Positions 35,568 through 44,980 of a DNA stretch of 64,000 bases are shown piece after piece; the first letter of the stretch is position 1; each line of letters opens with the position of its first letter. The notes beneath the pieces were generated by a model, which was not told the DNA's origin, made no database searches, and saw nothing but the letters and a program-made list of their open reading frames with translations. Where the stretch lies: NCBI GenBank assembly GCA_020628645.1, contig JAHDES010000018.1:1-64000 (forward strand). Direction: 5' to 3'. This DNA is from Saprospiraceae bacterium. Lineage in GTDB: Bacteria > Bacteroidota > Bacteroidia > Chitinophagales > Saprospiraceae. Made by a program: the position numbers and the translations under genes.

Positions 35568-36490
35568 TAGGAACGTTTATAAGTTGTGATAGTAGTCATA
35601 CTCATTGCCGATTCCATATTGCCGACCATTTCACCACTCATATTGATTGTCCCACTGGTTTCTTGCGTCAATTCTGCATCATCGACCCATCCTGTTTTTT
35701 CATCTAAAATCATTGTTCCTGTTTGTGTACCTTCCAGATTATACCGCATCTTCATTCCCATCATATCAACGCCTTTTGCGTTAGGATTGGGGCTAATTGT
35801 ACCATTTACATTGAGATAAGCTTTCCCTTCTTTAATTTCGGTGAGGGTATAAGTGGTATAAGTGATAAGACTAATCGTACCATCTAGTGTATCTGATTTC
35901 GTCCAGGTATCGCCAATTTTAACTGCTGTAGATGGATAAATCTGAGTGACTCCACCAAAAGATTTTGCCATAGCTTTATCTCCAAATTGAGATTCCATGC
36001 TGGCTTTAAATTGTTCTTTGCTCATCAAATCATTTCCTTGAACTTTTTCCATCATCTTGTCCAACATCTCACTATTTCCATTTATGGATAGCAATTTTCC
36101 AGTCTTGCTTAAAACCATTTGGAGTTGATGCCCTAAAATGGCATTGTACATATCAGCAGTTCCATCTTCAGAATTTTTTTCGGGTTCTTTTGAATTGTAA
36201 ATGGAAGTAAACATGGGTGATATTTGTTCAATTTGCACATCTTTGATTGTAGTGGTGAATGCAAGGTCGCCATTTTCTTTTTTATCGGATACTTCATATT
36301 CTACATCATAATTTTGAATACTGATGGTTTTTTGATCCATATTCATCACATTGACATTGACTTCACTTTGAGTGTGGATGGCATACATAAATTTATCTTT
36401 GAGTGGTAAATCTAGTTGCAGATTTATTTTTTTAGTGCTTTTGCAAGAGAAAAGAACTACAAATAATAAAAGGAAGGAATAAATTCTCAT
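35567..36490 (-). CDS. DUF6263-like lipoprotein
   Basis: A 307-residue lipoprotein with lipobox VLFSC (Cys16). The mature domain has long alternating beta strands typical of DUF6263-type Bacteroidota proteins: LPLKDKFMYAI near the start, GKLLSINGN in the middle, KIGDTWTKSDT and the late GTMILDEKTGWV and TQETSGTINM strands. No enzymatic motif is visible; the fold may be a beta-sandwich that binds a lipid or partner. It is preceded by a -7 box (36522-36529) and is the first gene of a two-gene unit with the lipoprotein at 34884-35567. Confidence 0.75.
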   Translation of the reverse strand: MRIYSFLLLFVVLFSCKSTKKINLQLDLPLKDKFMYAIHTQSEVNVNVMNMDQKTISIQNYDVEYEVSDKKENGDLAFTTTIKDVQIEQISPMFTSIYNSKEPEKNSEDGTADMYNAILGHQLQMVLSKTGKLLSINGNSEMLDKMMEKVQGNDLMSKEQFKASMESQFGDKAMAKSFGGVTQIYPSTAVKIGDTWTKSDTLDGTISLITYTTYTLTEIKEGKAYLNVNGTISPNPNAKGVDMMGMKMRYNLEGTQTGTMILDEKTGWVDDAELTQETSGTINMSGEMVGNMESAMSMTTITTYKRS

Positions 36491-36521
36491 GGTTCAATCT
36501 ATTTAAATGTATTGATGGAAC

Positions 36522-36529
36522 AAAAATAG
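36522..36529 (-). promoter_or_regulatory. -7 promoter element for the lipoprotein pair
   Basis: Minus strand TATTTTTG, an exact TAnnTTTG match, 31 bases upstream of the ATG at 36490. Confidence 0.45.
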
Positions 36530-36576
36530 AATTAATCCCTTGATGCGGGTAAAGATTCTATAGAATATTTAAGAAA

Positions 36577-36616
36577 TAGAAAAAACGCTTACCCCAAATA
36601 GTATGGAATAAGCGTT
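36577..36616 (-). terminator. rho-independent terminator of the 36643-39174 gene
   Basis: AACGCTTA arms (36584-36591 and 36609-36616) form an 8-bp stem; on the minus strand the hairpin is followed by TTTTTTCTATTTC. It lies 27 bases after the stop. Confidence 0.75.
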
Positions 36617-36642
36617 GATTTTCATTGAAGATTATATTTTTG

Positions 36643-39174
36643 TTATTGTGCCACTGTTATTCTTTCTATAAAGTAACCATCTTTGGTTTGAACTTTAAGG
36701 ATATAAATTCCAGTAGGCCATTCTTGGGTGTTAAACTGAAATTGTTGGTTATTGAGTTTTTGATTTGTTATTAAATTTCCTTTAATATCATAGACAGAAA
36801 TGGATTGTATTTCTTCTTGTGCTGAAATCGTAAGCTGTGAAGAAACTGGATTAGGAAATGCTTTAATTTTAGTTCCAAAAGGCTGTATTTCACTAATAGC
36901 AGTGGTGTTTTCTACAATAGTTGTGGTAGAAATAGGAGCTACAGTTGATTTTGGATTGCCAATCACATTTATTAATCGAATATTGTCGATATAAAATTCA
37001 GTTTCTTGTAATGCTTCAATTCCATTATCTGGATTTTGGAAGAAAATGACATCTTCAATGATGATATTGAGTTTACATAATTCTCCCATCCCATCCATAT
37101 TTATTCCATCATATCGAGTAATGGCTACATCTAAGCGACCTTCATCATGAAATTCTTTGAATATTTGGGTTAAGTTTTCGCCTTCTTGCCCTAACCATGA
37201 CTCACTTATATCAATATTAGCACTTCCATTTACGACGACGGATGGATCAAAATTTATACTAAAAGCCACACCATAGACTTCTTCCGCCATCATGGTTTCA
37301 TCTCCTAAAATAATAGATAAATTGGCTTCTTCATCTGCAACTAAACTATCTATCTGAACATAAAATGGAACACCATCTATTGGTTCTACTGGATTACCAG
37401 AAAAATTACTAATTGGAGGATCATTTGAGGTGAAATTATGGGTATTTCCCCAATTCAAAAGTAAGGGAATAATATCTCCCAATTCAATCGTGCCATTCCC
37501 ATCTGCATCTGCATGTTTGTAGTTAGTACCATCAAGGAAAATCGGCGACCAGTTTTCAGCTGCTTGTGCCTGCCAAGTTATAGAAGCATTTGGACGAGAG
37601 GAGCCAGTTGTCCCAAAACCAATGCCAATATTTAATAAATCGAAGTTATTAGCTATACCATCATTATTGGTATCTCCGGGCCAAACTAAAGTGCTATCTA
37701 TTTCACAAAAGGATTCTATATTTTGTATTCCTTCTACTACTCCAATGCCTAAATCTTCATTATAAACACACCAGTCTATTATAGTCCAATTTCGTATAAT
37801 TCGTTGTGTGTTTTCATCTAATTGAATGACTTGATCTTCATAGGCAACAGCAATTAATTGACAGCTACTTATTTCAACGGTGGGTTCTCCTGTGATTGCT
37901 ATATCAGTATTACAAGCAACTGTTATATCTGCTGGAAAATCTACCATTATCTCAAGTAGGTCATCTTGCTCAACCGTAATCATTTGTTCCTGAATATTCT
38001 GATGTCCATTTTCTTCATTATACAATACATAATTTCTTCTAATCGTACCGACATTACAAGCATCTAAACTATTGACATCCTCTACGTATACTTGATTAAA
38101 TTCAGGACAAATTTCTTCCACTTCATAATAGCCAATTTGTACAATACTATCTTCAGGGCCATACAGGTAAAAAGGGGCATTGTTTTTTTCCACATAAAAG
38201 AGTGGCAATCCTTCGTCACTGATTCCATCCACATCTAAAGGCGAACCACAGCTTATTGTTTTGTCTTCTGGTGCTTCAAATGGAGGGGCAGCAATTTTTA
38301 TGATTTGTTCATATTGTTTATTTACACCCGTGCACCAATCTAGAATCGTATAGGTTCGAATAATTTTGAGGACATCGTTATTAGGAAGGACAAGATCCTC
38401 ATAAGTAAATATTAAATAGTCTACATTTTCATGTAAATCGGTTATGATCGGTCCCGTAATTTCAGGTTGTCCAATGTTTTCAAGAGATTCATCACAGTTT
38501 AAGATGACCTCAGAAGGAACATAAATATCATCAAGAGCGAAGATTAATCCATTAGTTATTTCAGCAATATGAATAATCTGAACACAGGTTGCATAATTGC
38601 CAAATTCATCTGAAAAGGTATAGGTGCGTTCGATAAAGTTATTCGTGCAGGAATGCTTATCACTAAATTCAATAATCATTTCTCCTGTTGATCCTGAAAC
38701 ATATCCATCTAAAGGTCCTGCATTATCAGGATTAGTCACGATTGTTCCAGTTAAGACTGGATTTTCGAGATGGTGAAGGCTATCAATGGTGACCTCTGGT
38801 GGGCAAATCAATGTAATAGAAGTATTAAAATCTATTTCAAAAGTACCCCAACAAGAATTGCTACTTGTGGTATCTGTGATACTGTAATAATAATTAGAAG
38901 TAGGATCACTTATTTCAAAGACCAGATTAGCTACTGGGGTATTGGTTTGGAAATCATCAATTGATTCATAAGCTTGGAAAATTAATTGATCTAAAGGGCA
39001 TGTGTCACCTTCCAAAAACCAAAGCATTGTTTCAGGAGCTTCTAGCGACAAATAGCCTGTATTGGAGCTGACTTGTACATTGTCATTGCAAACAAGCGTG
39101 CATTGTGCTTGTAGACTTGTTGATGTAAAAGCGACTAAAAATATAGAAAAAAAAAGGAGCTTAATACATTTCAT
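36643..39174 (-). CDS. T9SS-sorted surface protein with dockerin-like and cohesin-like module
   Basis: An 843-residue secreted protein. Residues 1-23 are a signal peptide (ending LQAQ). Residues about 25-470 hold repeated beta domains, several with paired Cys and the CNVGTIRRNYVLY type of strand seen in HYR-like adhesion repeats. Residues about 485-570 carry two EF-hand/dockerin-like loops: WPGDTNNDGIANNFDLL and DADGNGTIELGDII. A cohesin-like sandwich follows (about 590-740). The C-terminus is a type A T9SS domain (FPNPVSSQLTI, then WPTGIYILKV). Compared with 22366-24843, the N-terminal repeats differ while the loop/sandwich module is conserved. A terminator follows. Confidence 0.87.
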   Translation of the reverse strand: MKCIKLLFFSIFLVAFTSTSLQAQCTLVCNDNVQVSSNTGYLSLEAPETMLWFLEGDTCPLDQLIFQAYESIDDFQTNTPVANLVFEISDPTSNYYYSITDTTSSNSCWGTFEIDFNTSITLICPPEVTIDSLHHLENPVLTGTIVTNPDNAGPLDGYVSGSTGEMIIEFSDKHSCTNNFIERTYTFSDEFGNYATCVQIIHIAEITNGLIFALDDIYVPSEVILNCDESLENIGQPEITGPIITDLHENVDYLIFTYEDLVLPNNDVLKIIRTYTILDWCTGVNKQYEQIIKIAAPPFEAPEDKTISCGSPLDVDGISDEGLPLFYVEKNNAPFYLYGPEDSIVQIGYYEVEEICPEFNQVYVEDVNSLDACNVGTIRRNYVLYNEENGHQNIQEQMITVEQDDLLEIMVDFPADITVACNTDIAITGEPTVEISSCQLIAVAYEDQVIQLDENTQRIIRNWTIIDWCVYNEDLGIGVVEGIQNIESFCEIDSTLVWPGDTNNDGIANNFDLLNIGIGFGTTGSSRPNASITWQAQAAENWSPIFLDGTNYKHADADGNGTIELGDIIPLLLNWGNTHNFTSNDPPISNFSGNPVEPIDGVPFYVQIDSLVADEEANLSIILGDETMMAEEVYGVAFSINFDPSVVVNGSANIDISESWLGQEGENLTQIFKEFHDEGRLDVAITRYDGINMDGMGELCKLNIIIEDVIFFQNPDNGIEALQETEFYIDNIRLINVIGNPKSTVAPISTTTIVENTTAISEIQPFGTKIKAFPNPVSSQLTISAQEEIQSISVYDIKGNLITNQKLNNQQFQFNTQEWPTGIYILKVQTKDGYFIERITVAQ

Positions 39175-39345
39175 GGTTTTGTAATTTGTTATTTGAGATA
39201 ATCTGGGATTGATTAGTTAATACAAATGTATTGCCTTCTATCAGCTCAAAAAAATACAGTTTAAGTTATTTATAGAAAATTGTTTATTATATTTTTTGTT
39301 ATATCATTGATTTTTAATAGATTAAGACTAAAATGATAGAATTAA

Positions 39346-40791
39346 ATGAAAAATGCTAAGATTTTTTTTCTGTTAAAAACATTATCGGAAAGGGAGATAC
39401 TTCAATTTAAAGAATTTATTCGTACTCCATTGTTAAATACGAACAAAAAGCTGATTCAATTTGGGCAATGTATTTTGGCGTTTTATCCTGATTTTAATGG
39501 GGAGGATTTTACAAAGGAATATTTTTATCTACAGATCTATGGAAAGGATACTTATCAAGCCAGCCGTATTAATAATTTGTTATCTGATTTATTACAATTG
39601 TTGTACTCTTTTTTGGCTTTTCAGGAATTTCAATCTCAAAAAACCATTCAAAATAATCTTTTAATACAAAATCTACTGAAACGATCTAATTCTTACCATA
39701 TTGACAAGCAACTTCAAAAATGGAAGCATCAACATCATAAAAAAACGATTCAAAATCACGCCTTCTTTTGGGAGACGTATCTATTACATGACCAGCAAGA
39801 TGTCTTTTTTCTTCAACAAGCTAAACGAGGATATAATGAACATCTTCAACTCAAACAAGAAGCTTTAACGCGCTATACCTTATGTGAACAATTAATGATG
39901 GCTTGCGATATGGCGAATCGAAATGTGACGATGAACGCCAATTATGATTATGCTTTTATTTTTCAGTACGTAGAAGACTTTATTGGATTAGAGGAATTGA
40001 AACAATATCCAGTTTTGAACATTTATTATCAGACACTTTTAATGTTGCATTATAGTACGGAGGAGGAATATTTTAAAGATTTAAAAGAATTGTTAAAAAC
40101 ACATATTCATTTATTACCTAAAAATGAATTATCCAATTTATATGGTTATTGTTTAAATTTTTGTGTGAGACAGATAAATTCTGGAGCAAGTGCCTACTAT
40201 AGAGAGATTTTTGATTTGTATCAATTATTAATTGCTCAAGAAATTATTTTTGAAGATGGTTATTTAAGTGAACGCAATTTTAGAAATATTATCACGGTGG
40301 GCATTCGCATGAATGATTTTGAATGGACAGAGGCATTTATTCATCAGTATAAATTATTTCTAAAGCCTTCCATTCGTGAAAATGCAAGTCTATTTAATTT
40401 GGCTTCTTTTTATTATGCACAGAAAAAATACAATGAAGCTTTATTGCAATTGCAAGATGTAGAATTCATTGATAGCTTTTATCATATTGGCGCAAAGATT
40501 ATTCAGTTAAAAAGTTATTATGAATTAGATGAGGATGAAGTTTTATTTTCTTTGATTGAAGCCTTAAAACAATACATCAATCGAAATAAAGAACTTTCTG
40601 TTTACCACAAAAATGCGAATCTTCAATTTTTAAAATCCCTTAAAAAAATCAAACAATTAAAACACAATAAAGGAATCCTTAGTAAATCTACTTGGGGAAA
40701 AAAACATAAGACATTAAGTGATTCATTACAATCCATGCAAGCATTGACCAATAAAGAATGGATTTTGGATAAATTGGAAGAAATGAATTGA
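39346..40791 (+). CDS. orphan helical-repeat protein, copy 2 of 2
   Basis: A 481-residue cytoplasmic protein without signal peptide or membrane helix, a paralogue of 25280-26710. Shared features include the N-terminal EILQFKEFIRTPLLN (ELNRFKKYLLSPYFN in copy 1), YYQTLLMLHYS, and the C-terminal block RNFRNIITVGIRM, WTEAFIHQYK, RENASLFNLASFYYAQKKY, VEFID and SYYELDEDE. Tyr/Leu-rich helix pairs suggest a TPR-like solenoid. I know no function for the family. It follows the divergent T9SS gene across a 171-base gap and is followed by two hairpins of the GTCG/CGAC type. Confidence 0.75.
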   Translation: MKNAKIFFLLKTLSEREILQFKEFIRTPLLNTNKKLIQFGQCILAFYPDFNGEDFTKEYFYLQIYGKDTYQASRINNLLSDLLQLLYSFLAFQEFQSQKTIQNNLLIQNLLKRSNSYHIDKQLQKWKHQHHKKTIQNHAFFWETYLLHDQQDVFFLQQAKRGYNEHLQLKQEALTRYTLCEQLMMACDMANRNVTMNANYDYAFIFQYVEDFIGLEELKQYPVLNIYYQTLLMLHYSTEEEYFKDLKELLKTHIHLLPKNELSNLYGYCLNFCVRQINSGASAYYREIFDLYQLLIAQEIIFEDGYLSERNFRNIITVGIRMNDFEWTEAFIHQYKLFLKPSIRENASLFNLASFYYAQKKYNEALLQLQDVEFIDSFYHIGAKIIQLKSYYELDEDEVLFSLIEALKQYINRNKELSVYHKNANLQFLKSLKKIKQLKHNKGILSKSTWGKKHKTLSDSLQSMQALTNKEWILDKLEEMN

Positions 40792-40819
40792 GGTTAGGAT
40801 TATTTTTAATAGGAGTTTT

Positions 40820-40895
40820 AGTCGTTGCACGACTATTAATTCAAAAAGTGAGAGAATTTCAATCTTACATTAAAAGGAAGAAGTCGTGCCACGAC
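40820..40895. repeat. two GTCG/CGAC hairpins
   Basis: AGTCGT-TGC-ACGACT at 40820-40834 and GTCGTG-C-CACGAC at 40883-40895. The second is identical to 22106-22118. They sit between convergent genes. Confidence 0.55.
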
Positions 40896-40910
40896 CTAAT
40901 AAAGGTAAGT

Positions 40911-41279
40911 TTAATTTATTTTTCTAGCATTTTTTGGAAGAGACATATTGTAAATATACACCCAAGCGTTTATCGTTTTTCCATCTAGAAGATTTACATT
41001 TACCATTTCGCGTTTATACAAATAGGGGAGTGTCTCATCGGTACCAATTCCCTCATAAGCATCTAATTTGGTCATGGCTTTTGGATCTAAAATTTCATAA
41101 ATTTCACCATAAACGATGCTTTCAGAAGTATGGACATTCACCAGACCGGGATACCAGTCAATTTGATAGACATCTCCTTTGATCCATCCTTTTCCAATAA
41201 ATTGAACTTGATTGGGGAGGAATTGCTCAATGGGATTACGTTCTCCTCGTCGAAGACTTCCGTATACAAAAACATACAT
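40911..41279 (-). CDS. gamma-glutamylcyclotransferase-like (AIG2) protein
   Basis: A 122-residue protein of the gamma-glutamylcyclotransferase/AIG2-like fold, which cyclises gamma-glutamyl amines or amino acids to 5-oxoproline. The substrate-binding VYGSLR motif is at residues 5-10, a GWIKGDVYQI strand follows, and the catalytic acid is Glu76 in LDAYEG. The C-terminal YLYKREMVNV strand is typical. The site looks intact; the exact substrate is unknown. It starts 12 bases after the smc stop in the same direction, so the two may share a transcript. Confidence 0.85.
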   Translation of the reverse strand: MYVFVYGSLRRGERNPIEQFLPNQVQFIGKGWIKGDVYQIDWYPGLVNVHTSESIVYGEIYEILDPKAMTKLDAYEGIGTDETLPYLYKREMVNVNLLDGKTINAWVYIYNMSLPKNARKIN

Positions 41280-41291
41280 AGTTTATGAGGA

Positions 41292-44200
41292 TTAGGACTG
41301 GACAAATGAGGAGTTATGTTCCAATGATCGGAAATCAACAGGACTTACACTGGAGACTCCTTGCTCTGGCATGTACACTCCATAAATCGTATCGACTGCT
41401 GCCATAGTTTGTTTATTGTGGGTAACAATAATAAACTGTGAATCTTTAGAAAATTTCTGAATGATGCGGTTGAATTTGTCAATATTCGCATCATCGAGTG
41501 GGGCATCGACCTCATCAAAAATACAGAAAGGGGCAGGTTTCAATAAATAAAGAGCAAAGAGTAGGGCAGTAGCGGTTAAGGTTTTTTCTCCACCTGATAA
41601 TTGAGAAATGGATTGAGGGCGTTTTCCTTTTGGTTTAGCGACGATTTTGATCTTTGATTCTAATGGATTTTCTGGATCATCTAATAATAAATCACAATTA
41701 TCGTCTTCTGTAAATAAGCTTCTAAATACTTCTACAAAATGTGTTCGTACCAAATCAAAAGCTTCTAAAAATCGAATTGTAGCTGTTTCTTCAATTTCTT
41801 TAATGGTATCCAACAACGAAGATTTAGCCGCTAGAATATCATCGCGTTGAGTCGTAATGGTTTCGTAGCGCTCATTCATTTCATCATACGCTTCTACTGC
41901 CATTGGATTGATTTCTCCATAATTATCTAAACGAGAACGTAGACGATCGACTTTGACTTGTAATTCTTCTTTTTGATAAGAAGGATTTGGTTCTTGATTA
42001 ATAACATCATTTACAGCGACATTAAACTCAATTTTTAAGCGTTCGCCGATAGATTGAATCTGGAATTTAACGTCAGTAAATTTATCTTTAAGATTATTGA
42101 TGAGAATTTGCGAATCTTGGCTTTTACGGTTGGTTTTACGGAGTTGATCTTCAATCTCATTGATGCTTCCGCGTGCTTGAAAATAATTTTGTTCTGCTTC
42201 AGTCAAGAACTTAGAGCGTTCTTTTTTGAGGGCATATTTTTCTAGTAATTCTTCTTGAATTTTAGTGAGTTGATCTTCGATATATTGAATTTCTTCGCTT
42301 GATTTACCTAAAGAAGACTGATCGTTGCGGAGATTTTCGTTGGTTTCTGAAATTTGTTTTTCTCGAAAAGATAACTCTCGTTGTAAAGAAGTCACCTTAT
42401 TTTGTTGGCGAATGAAAGCGATATTTTTTTCATTAAAATTAGAAGAAGCTTGTGATAATTCTTCAGCTACTTTTCGGAAGGAGCCATCTGTATTACTAAT
42501 CTGATCTTTGGATTGTTGAACCGCTTTAGATTTATCTAATAAATCATGCTCAAATTGAGTGATTTTTTCAGATAAATTTTGAATTTGCCCTTCATTTCGA
42601 GTACGCTTTTCATTTAGTTGGTTGATGAAAGTCGTACTATTTTCCAAACGAGCAGAAATCGAAGCGATTTGCTGTAAAATTTGATTGAGTTGCTTTTGAT
42701 TTTGGCGAATGAGTTGGGTATTCGATTCTGATTCTAAGACCTGAATTTTAGATTGAATACTAAATAATTCACCCGATACTTTGGTCTCTTCCCGTTCTAG
42801 TTTTTTTATGGCTATTTCTAAAAGTTCCAGATTCTTTTTACGACCAATCCGTTTTCCTTCAAATAAGCCAACCGATCCACCCGAAACACTAAATCGTTTC
42901 TTTACAAAACCACCACTTTTCGATAAAATGACGATATTACTATCACCGATTTGCTGAGAAGGCTGATCTTTATCGGTCACTAGAACACTTTCTAAGAGAT
43001 AATTACACAATTTACGATAGGGCGCATCGACTTCTACCAATTCTATAGCCCGTTGTGTATCAGGCAATAAAACCATTGGTGGCTCATAACTTTTAAAGGC
43101 CTCCAACACAAAGAAATTGGCTTTTCCTTTTTGGGTTTTATTCAATAATTGAATGGCTTGATAAGCATCCTCAAAAGATTGAACGACATAATAATTCAGA
43201 TAAGGCTCTAAGTAGTTCTCAATGGCTACTCGATATTCTTCCTTACAATAAATAATATCGGAGAGTAGAGGAACATCTTTTTTCCAATTCGCTGCATTAC
43301 TCAAAAAACGAATCGATTCAGGAAATCCTTCCAGATTATCAACCAAACTTTTAGTCAAATTAAACTCATTTCGTTTGGCATCGAGTTTACGATTGACATC
43401 TGCGACAGCCTTTTTGAGGGATTCTAGCTTTGTTTTGGTTGTTTCAATCGCTTTTTCGCGTTCTTCTTCTTTCTTTTCTAATTCTTCAATACTTTTTTTA
43501 AGGGTACTTTCTTGTTGTTGAAGTTCCTTTAATTTTTCCACCAAACTATCGCGCTCGCCTTGTCGATCTTGAATACTATGTTGATCGCGTTCTACCTCAT
43601 TTTTGAGGTTATTGATTTGATTAGAATGGATTGCTTTTTGTTTTTCCAATTCAAAAACAGCCCTTTCTAAACGTTGTTGTTGTCCGACGATGGAATCCAA
43701 ATCAGTCTTTAGAGTAGCATGACTCGTTTTGATGTGCTGCAATTTTTCTTCTGCTGCATCGAGTTCTTTTTCTAGTGCTTCTTCTAGTCGTTTTTCATTA
43801 TTAACCGATTGGCGATAGCGATCAATATCTTGTTCTAGGGTTTCAATACGACCCTTGGCGATGGCAATTTGATTATTGAGTTTGACTTCACTTTGAAGGA
43901 GAAATTGTTTCTTTTGCTCCAACATCTTCTTATCACTCTCCATGCCTCGAATGTTGCCCACTAAGCTATTTAAATCACGTTGGCGATCTGATAAAGCTTT
44001 TTCTTTATCTAGATTCGCTTTTTTCTCATTTTCGAGGGCAGCTTCGAGTTGACGAATGCTCGTTTCAAAGCGCGTATATTGATCTTTTTCTTGCTCAAGT
44101 TGTGTTTTGAGTTGCTTATGTTTGTCTTTATAATTGGCTAAAGAATGTATGGCAAGTTCAATACTTAATTCTTTGTATTGCGCTTTTATTTCGTAGAAGC

Positions 44201-44840
44201 GTTTGGTACGTTTAGCTTGTTTTTCGAGGGTTTTAAGGTTGTTTTGAATCTCAAACAATAAATCTTCAATACGATCTAAATCAGCAGAGGTGTTTTTAAG
44301 TTTATTAAGCGTTTCTCTTTTTCGTTTTTTATACTTAGAAATGCCTGCCGCTTGTTCAAACATCATTCGGCGCGAGTTCTCTTTATCTTGCAAGAGATCA
44401 TCGACCATTCCTAAATGGATAATGGCATAAGAATTAGAGCCTATACCCGTATCCAAAAAGAGCGAAGTAATATCCTTTAAACGACATTGAACATTGTTCA
44501 AGCGATATTCACTATCTCCATTTCGGTAAAGAATACGAGTAATTTTTACGGTTTGATATTCCGTTGGAAGGATGTTTTTGGTATTTTCAAAGGTTAAGGA
44601 AACAGAAGCCATACCAGCTTGTTTCCGCTTTTTAGACCCATTGAAAATCACGCTCGTCATTTTCTCTAAACGAAGCTCTTTACTTTTCTGCTCGCCTAGT
44701 ACCCATCGTATCGCATCGACTACGTTCGATTTGCCCGAACCGTTCGGTCCCACCACTCCAATGATATCTTCATTGAAATTGATGTGCGTTTCATTGGCGA
44801 AACTCTTAAACCCCTTCAATTCGAGCTGTTGTAATCGCAT
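41292..44840 (-). CDS. smc: chromosome segregation protein SMC
   Basis: An 1182-residue SMC ATPase that compacts and segregates the chromosome with ScpA/ScpB (not present here). The ATG at 44840 begins the family start MRLQQLELKGFKSFA and is preferred over a TTG three codons upstream. Domains: Walker A GPNGSGKSN (31-39), a long first coiled coil, the hinge (about 510-660), the second coiled coil, then signature SQLSGGEKTL and Walker B CIFDEVDAPLDD near the C-terminus. All ATPase motifs are intact. The gene on its left (a GGCT-like protein) follows in the same direction after 12 bases; a divergent gene lies on its right across two hairpins. Confidence 0.96.
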   Translation of the reverse strand: MRLQQLELKGFKSFANETHINFNEDIIGVVGPNGSGKSNVVDAIRWVLGEQKSKELRLEKMTSVIFNGSKKRKQAGMASVSLTFENTKNILPTEYQTVKITRILYRNGDSEYRLNNVQCRLKDITSLFLDTGIGSNSYAIIHLGMVDDLLQDKENSRRMMFEQAAGISKYKKRKRETLNKLKNTSADLDRIEDLLFEIQNNLKTLEKQAKRTKRFYEIKAQYKELSIELAIHSLANYKDKHKQLKTQLEQEKDQYTRFETSIRQLEAALENEKKANLDKEKALSDRQRDLNSLVGNIRGMESDKKMLEQKKQFLLQSEVKLNNQIAIAKGRIETLEQDIDRYRQSVNNEKRLEEALEKELDAAEEKLQHIKTSHATLKTDLDSIVGQQQRLERAVFELEKQKAIHSNQINNLKNEVERDQHSIQDRQGERDSLVEKLKELQQQESTLKKSIEELEKKEEEREKAIETTKTKLESLKKAVADVNRKLDAKRNEFNLTKSLVDNLEGFPESIRFLSNAANWKKDVPLLSDIIYCKEEYRVAIENYLEPYLNYYVVQSFEDAYQAIQLLNKTQKGKANFFVLEAFKSYEPPMVLLPDTQRAIELVEVDAPYRKLCNYLLESVLVTDKDQPSQQIGDSNIVILSKSGGFVKKRFSVSGGSVGLFEGKRIGRKKNLELLEIAIKKLEREETKVSGELFSIQSKIQVLESESNTQLIRQNQKQLNQILQQIASISARLENSTTFINQLNEKRTRNEGQIQNLSEKITQFEHDLLDKSKAVQQSKDQISNTDGSFRKVAEELSQASSNFNEKNIAFIRQQNKVTSLQRELSFREKQISETNENLRNDQSSLGKSSEEIQYIEDQLTKIQEELLEKYALKKERSKFLTEAEQNYFQARGSINEIEDQLRKTNRKSQDSQILINNLKDKFTDVKFQIQSIGERLKIEFNVAVNDVINQEPNPSYQKEELQVKVDRLRSRLDNYGEINPMAVEAYDEMNERYETITTQRDDILAAKSSLLDTIKEIEETATIRFLEAFDLVRTHFVEVFRSLFTEDDNCDLLLDDPENPLESKIKIVAKPKGKRPQSISQLSGGEKTLTATALLFALYLLKPAPFCIFDEVDAPLDDANIDKFNRIIQKFSKDSQFIIVTHNKQTMAAVDTIYGVYMPEQGVSSVSPVDFRSLEHNSSFVQS

Positions 44841-44846
44841 AGCGCG

Positions 44847-44854
44847 CAAAAATA
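44847..44854 (-). promoter_or_regulatory. -7 element immediately before the smc start
   Basis: Minus strand TATTTTTG, an exact TAnnTTTG match, whose last base is only six bases before the ATG at 44840. If real, the smc transcript would be nearly leaderless. Confidence 0.35.
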
Positions 44855-44888
44855 AGGAGAAGGTTTGTAAAAAGGAAATGGAATTTTT

Positions 44889-44940
44889 GCGAGTTTGGAA
44901 ACTCGCTGGATATTTTTTGGAGAAGTTAGGAAACTTCTCC
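44889..44940. repeat. tandem hairpins between smc and the divergent gene
   Basis: GCGAGTTT-GG-AAACTCGC at 44889-44906 and GGAGAAGTT-AGGA-AACTTCTCC at 44919-44940 share the layout (A)AGTT(T/A)GGAAACT, as if one unit had been duplicated and diverged. Confidence 0.6.
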
Positions 44941-44980
44941 AGTCGTTGTTTATATTTGGTGTTTTTTTAGAAGAAAGTAA

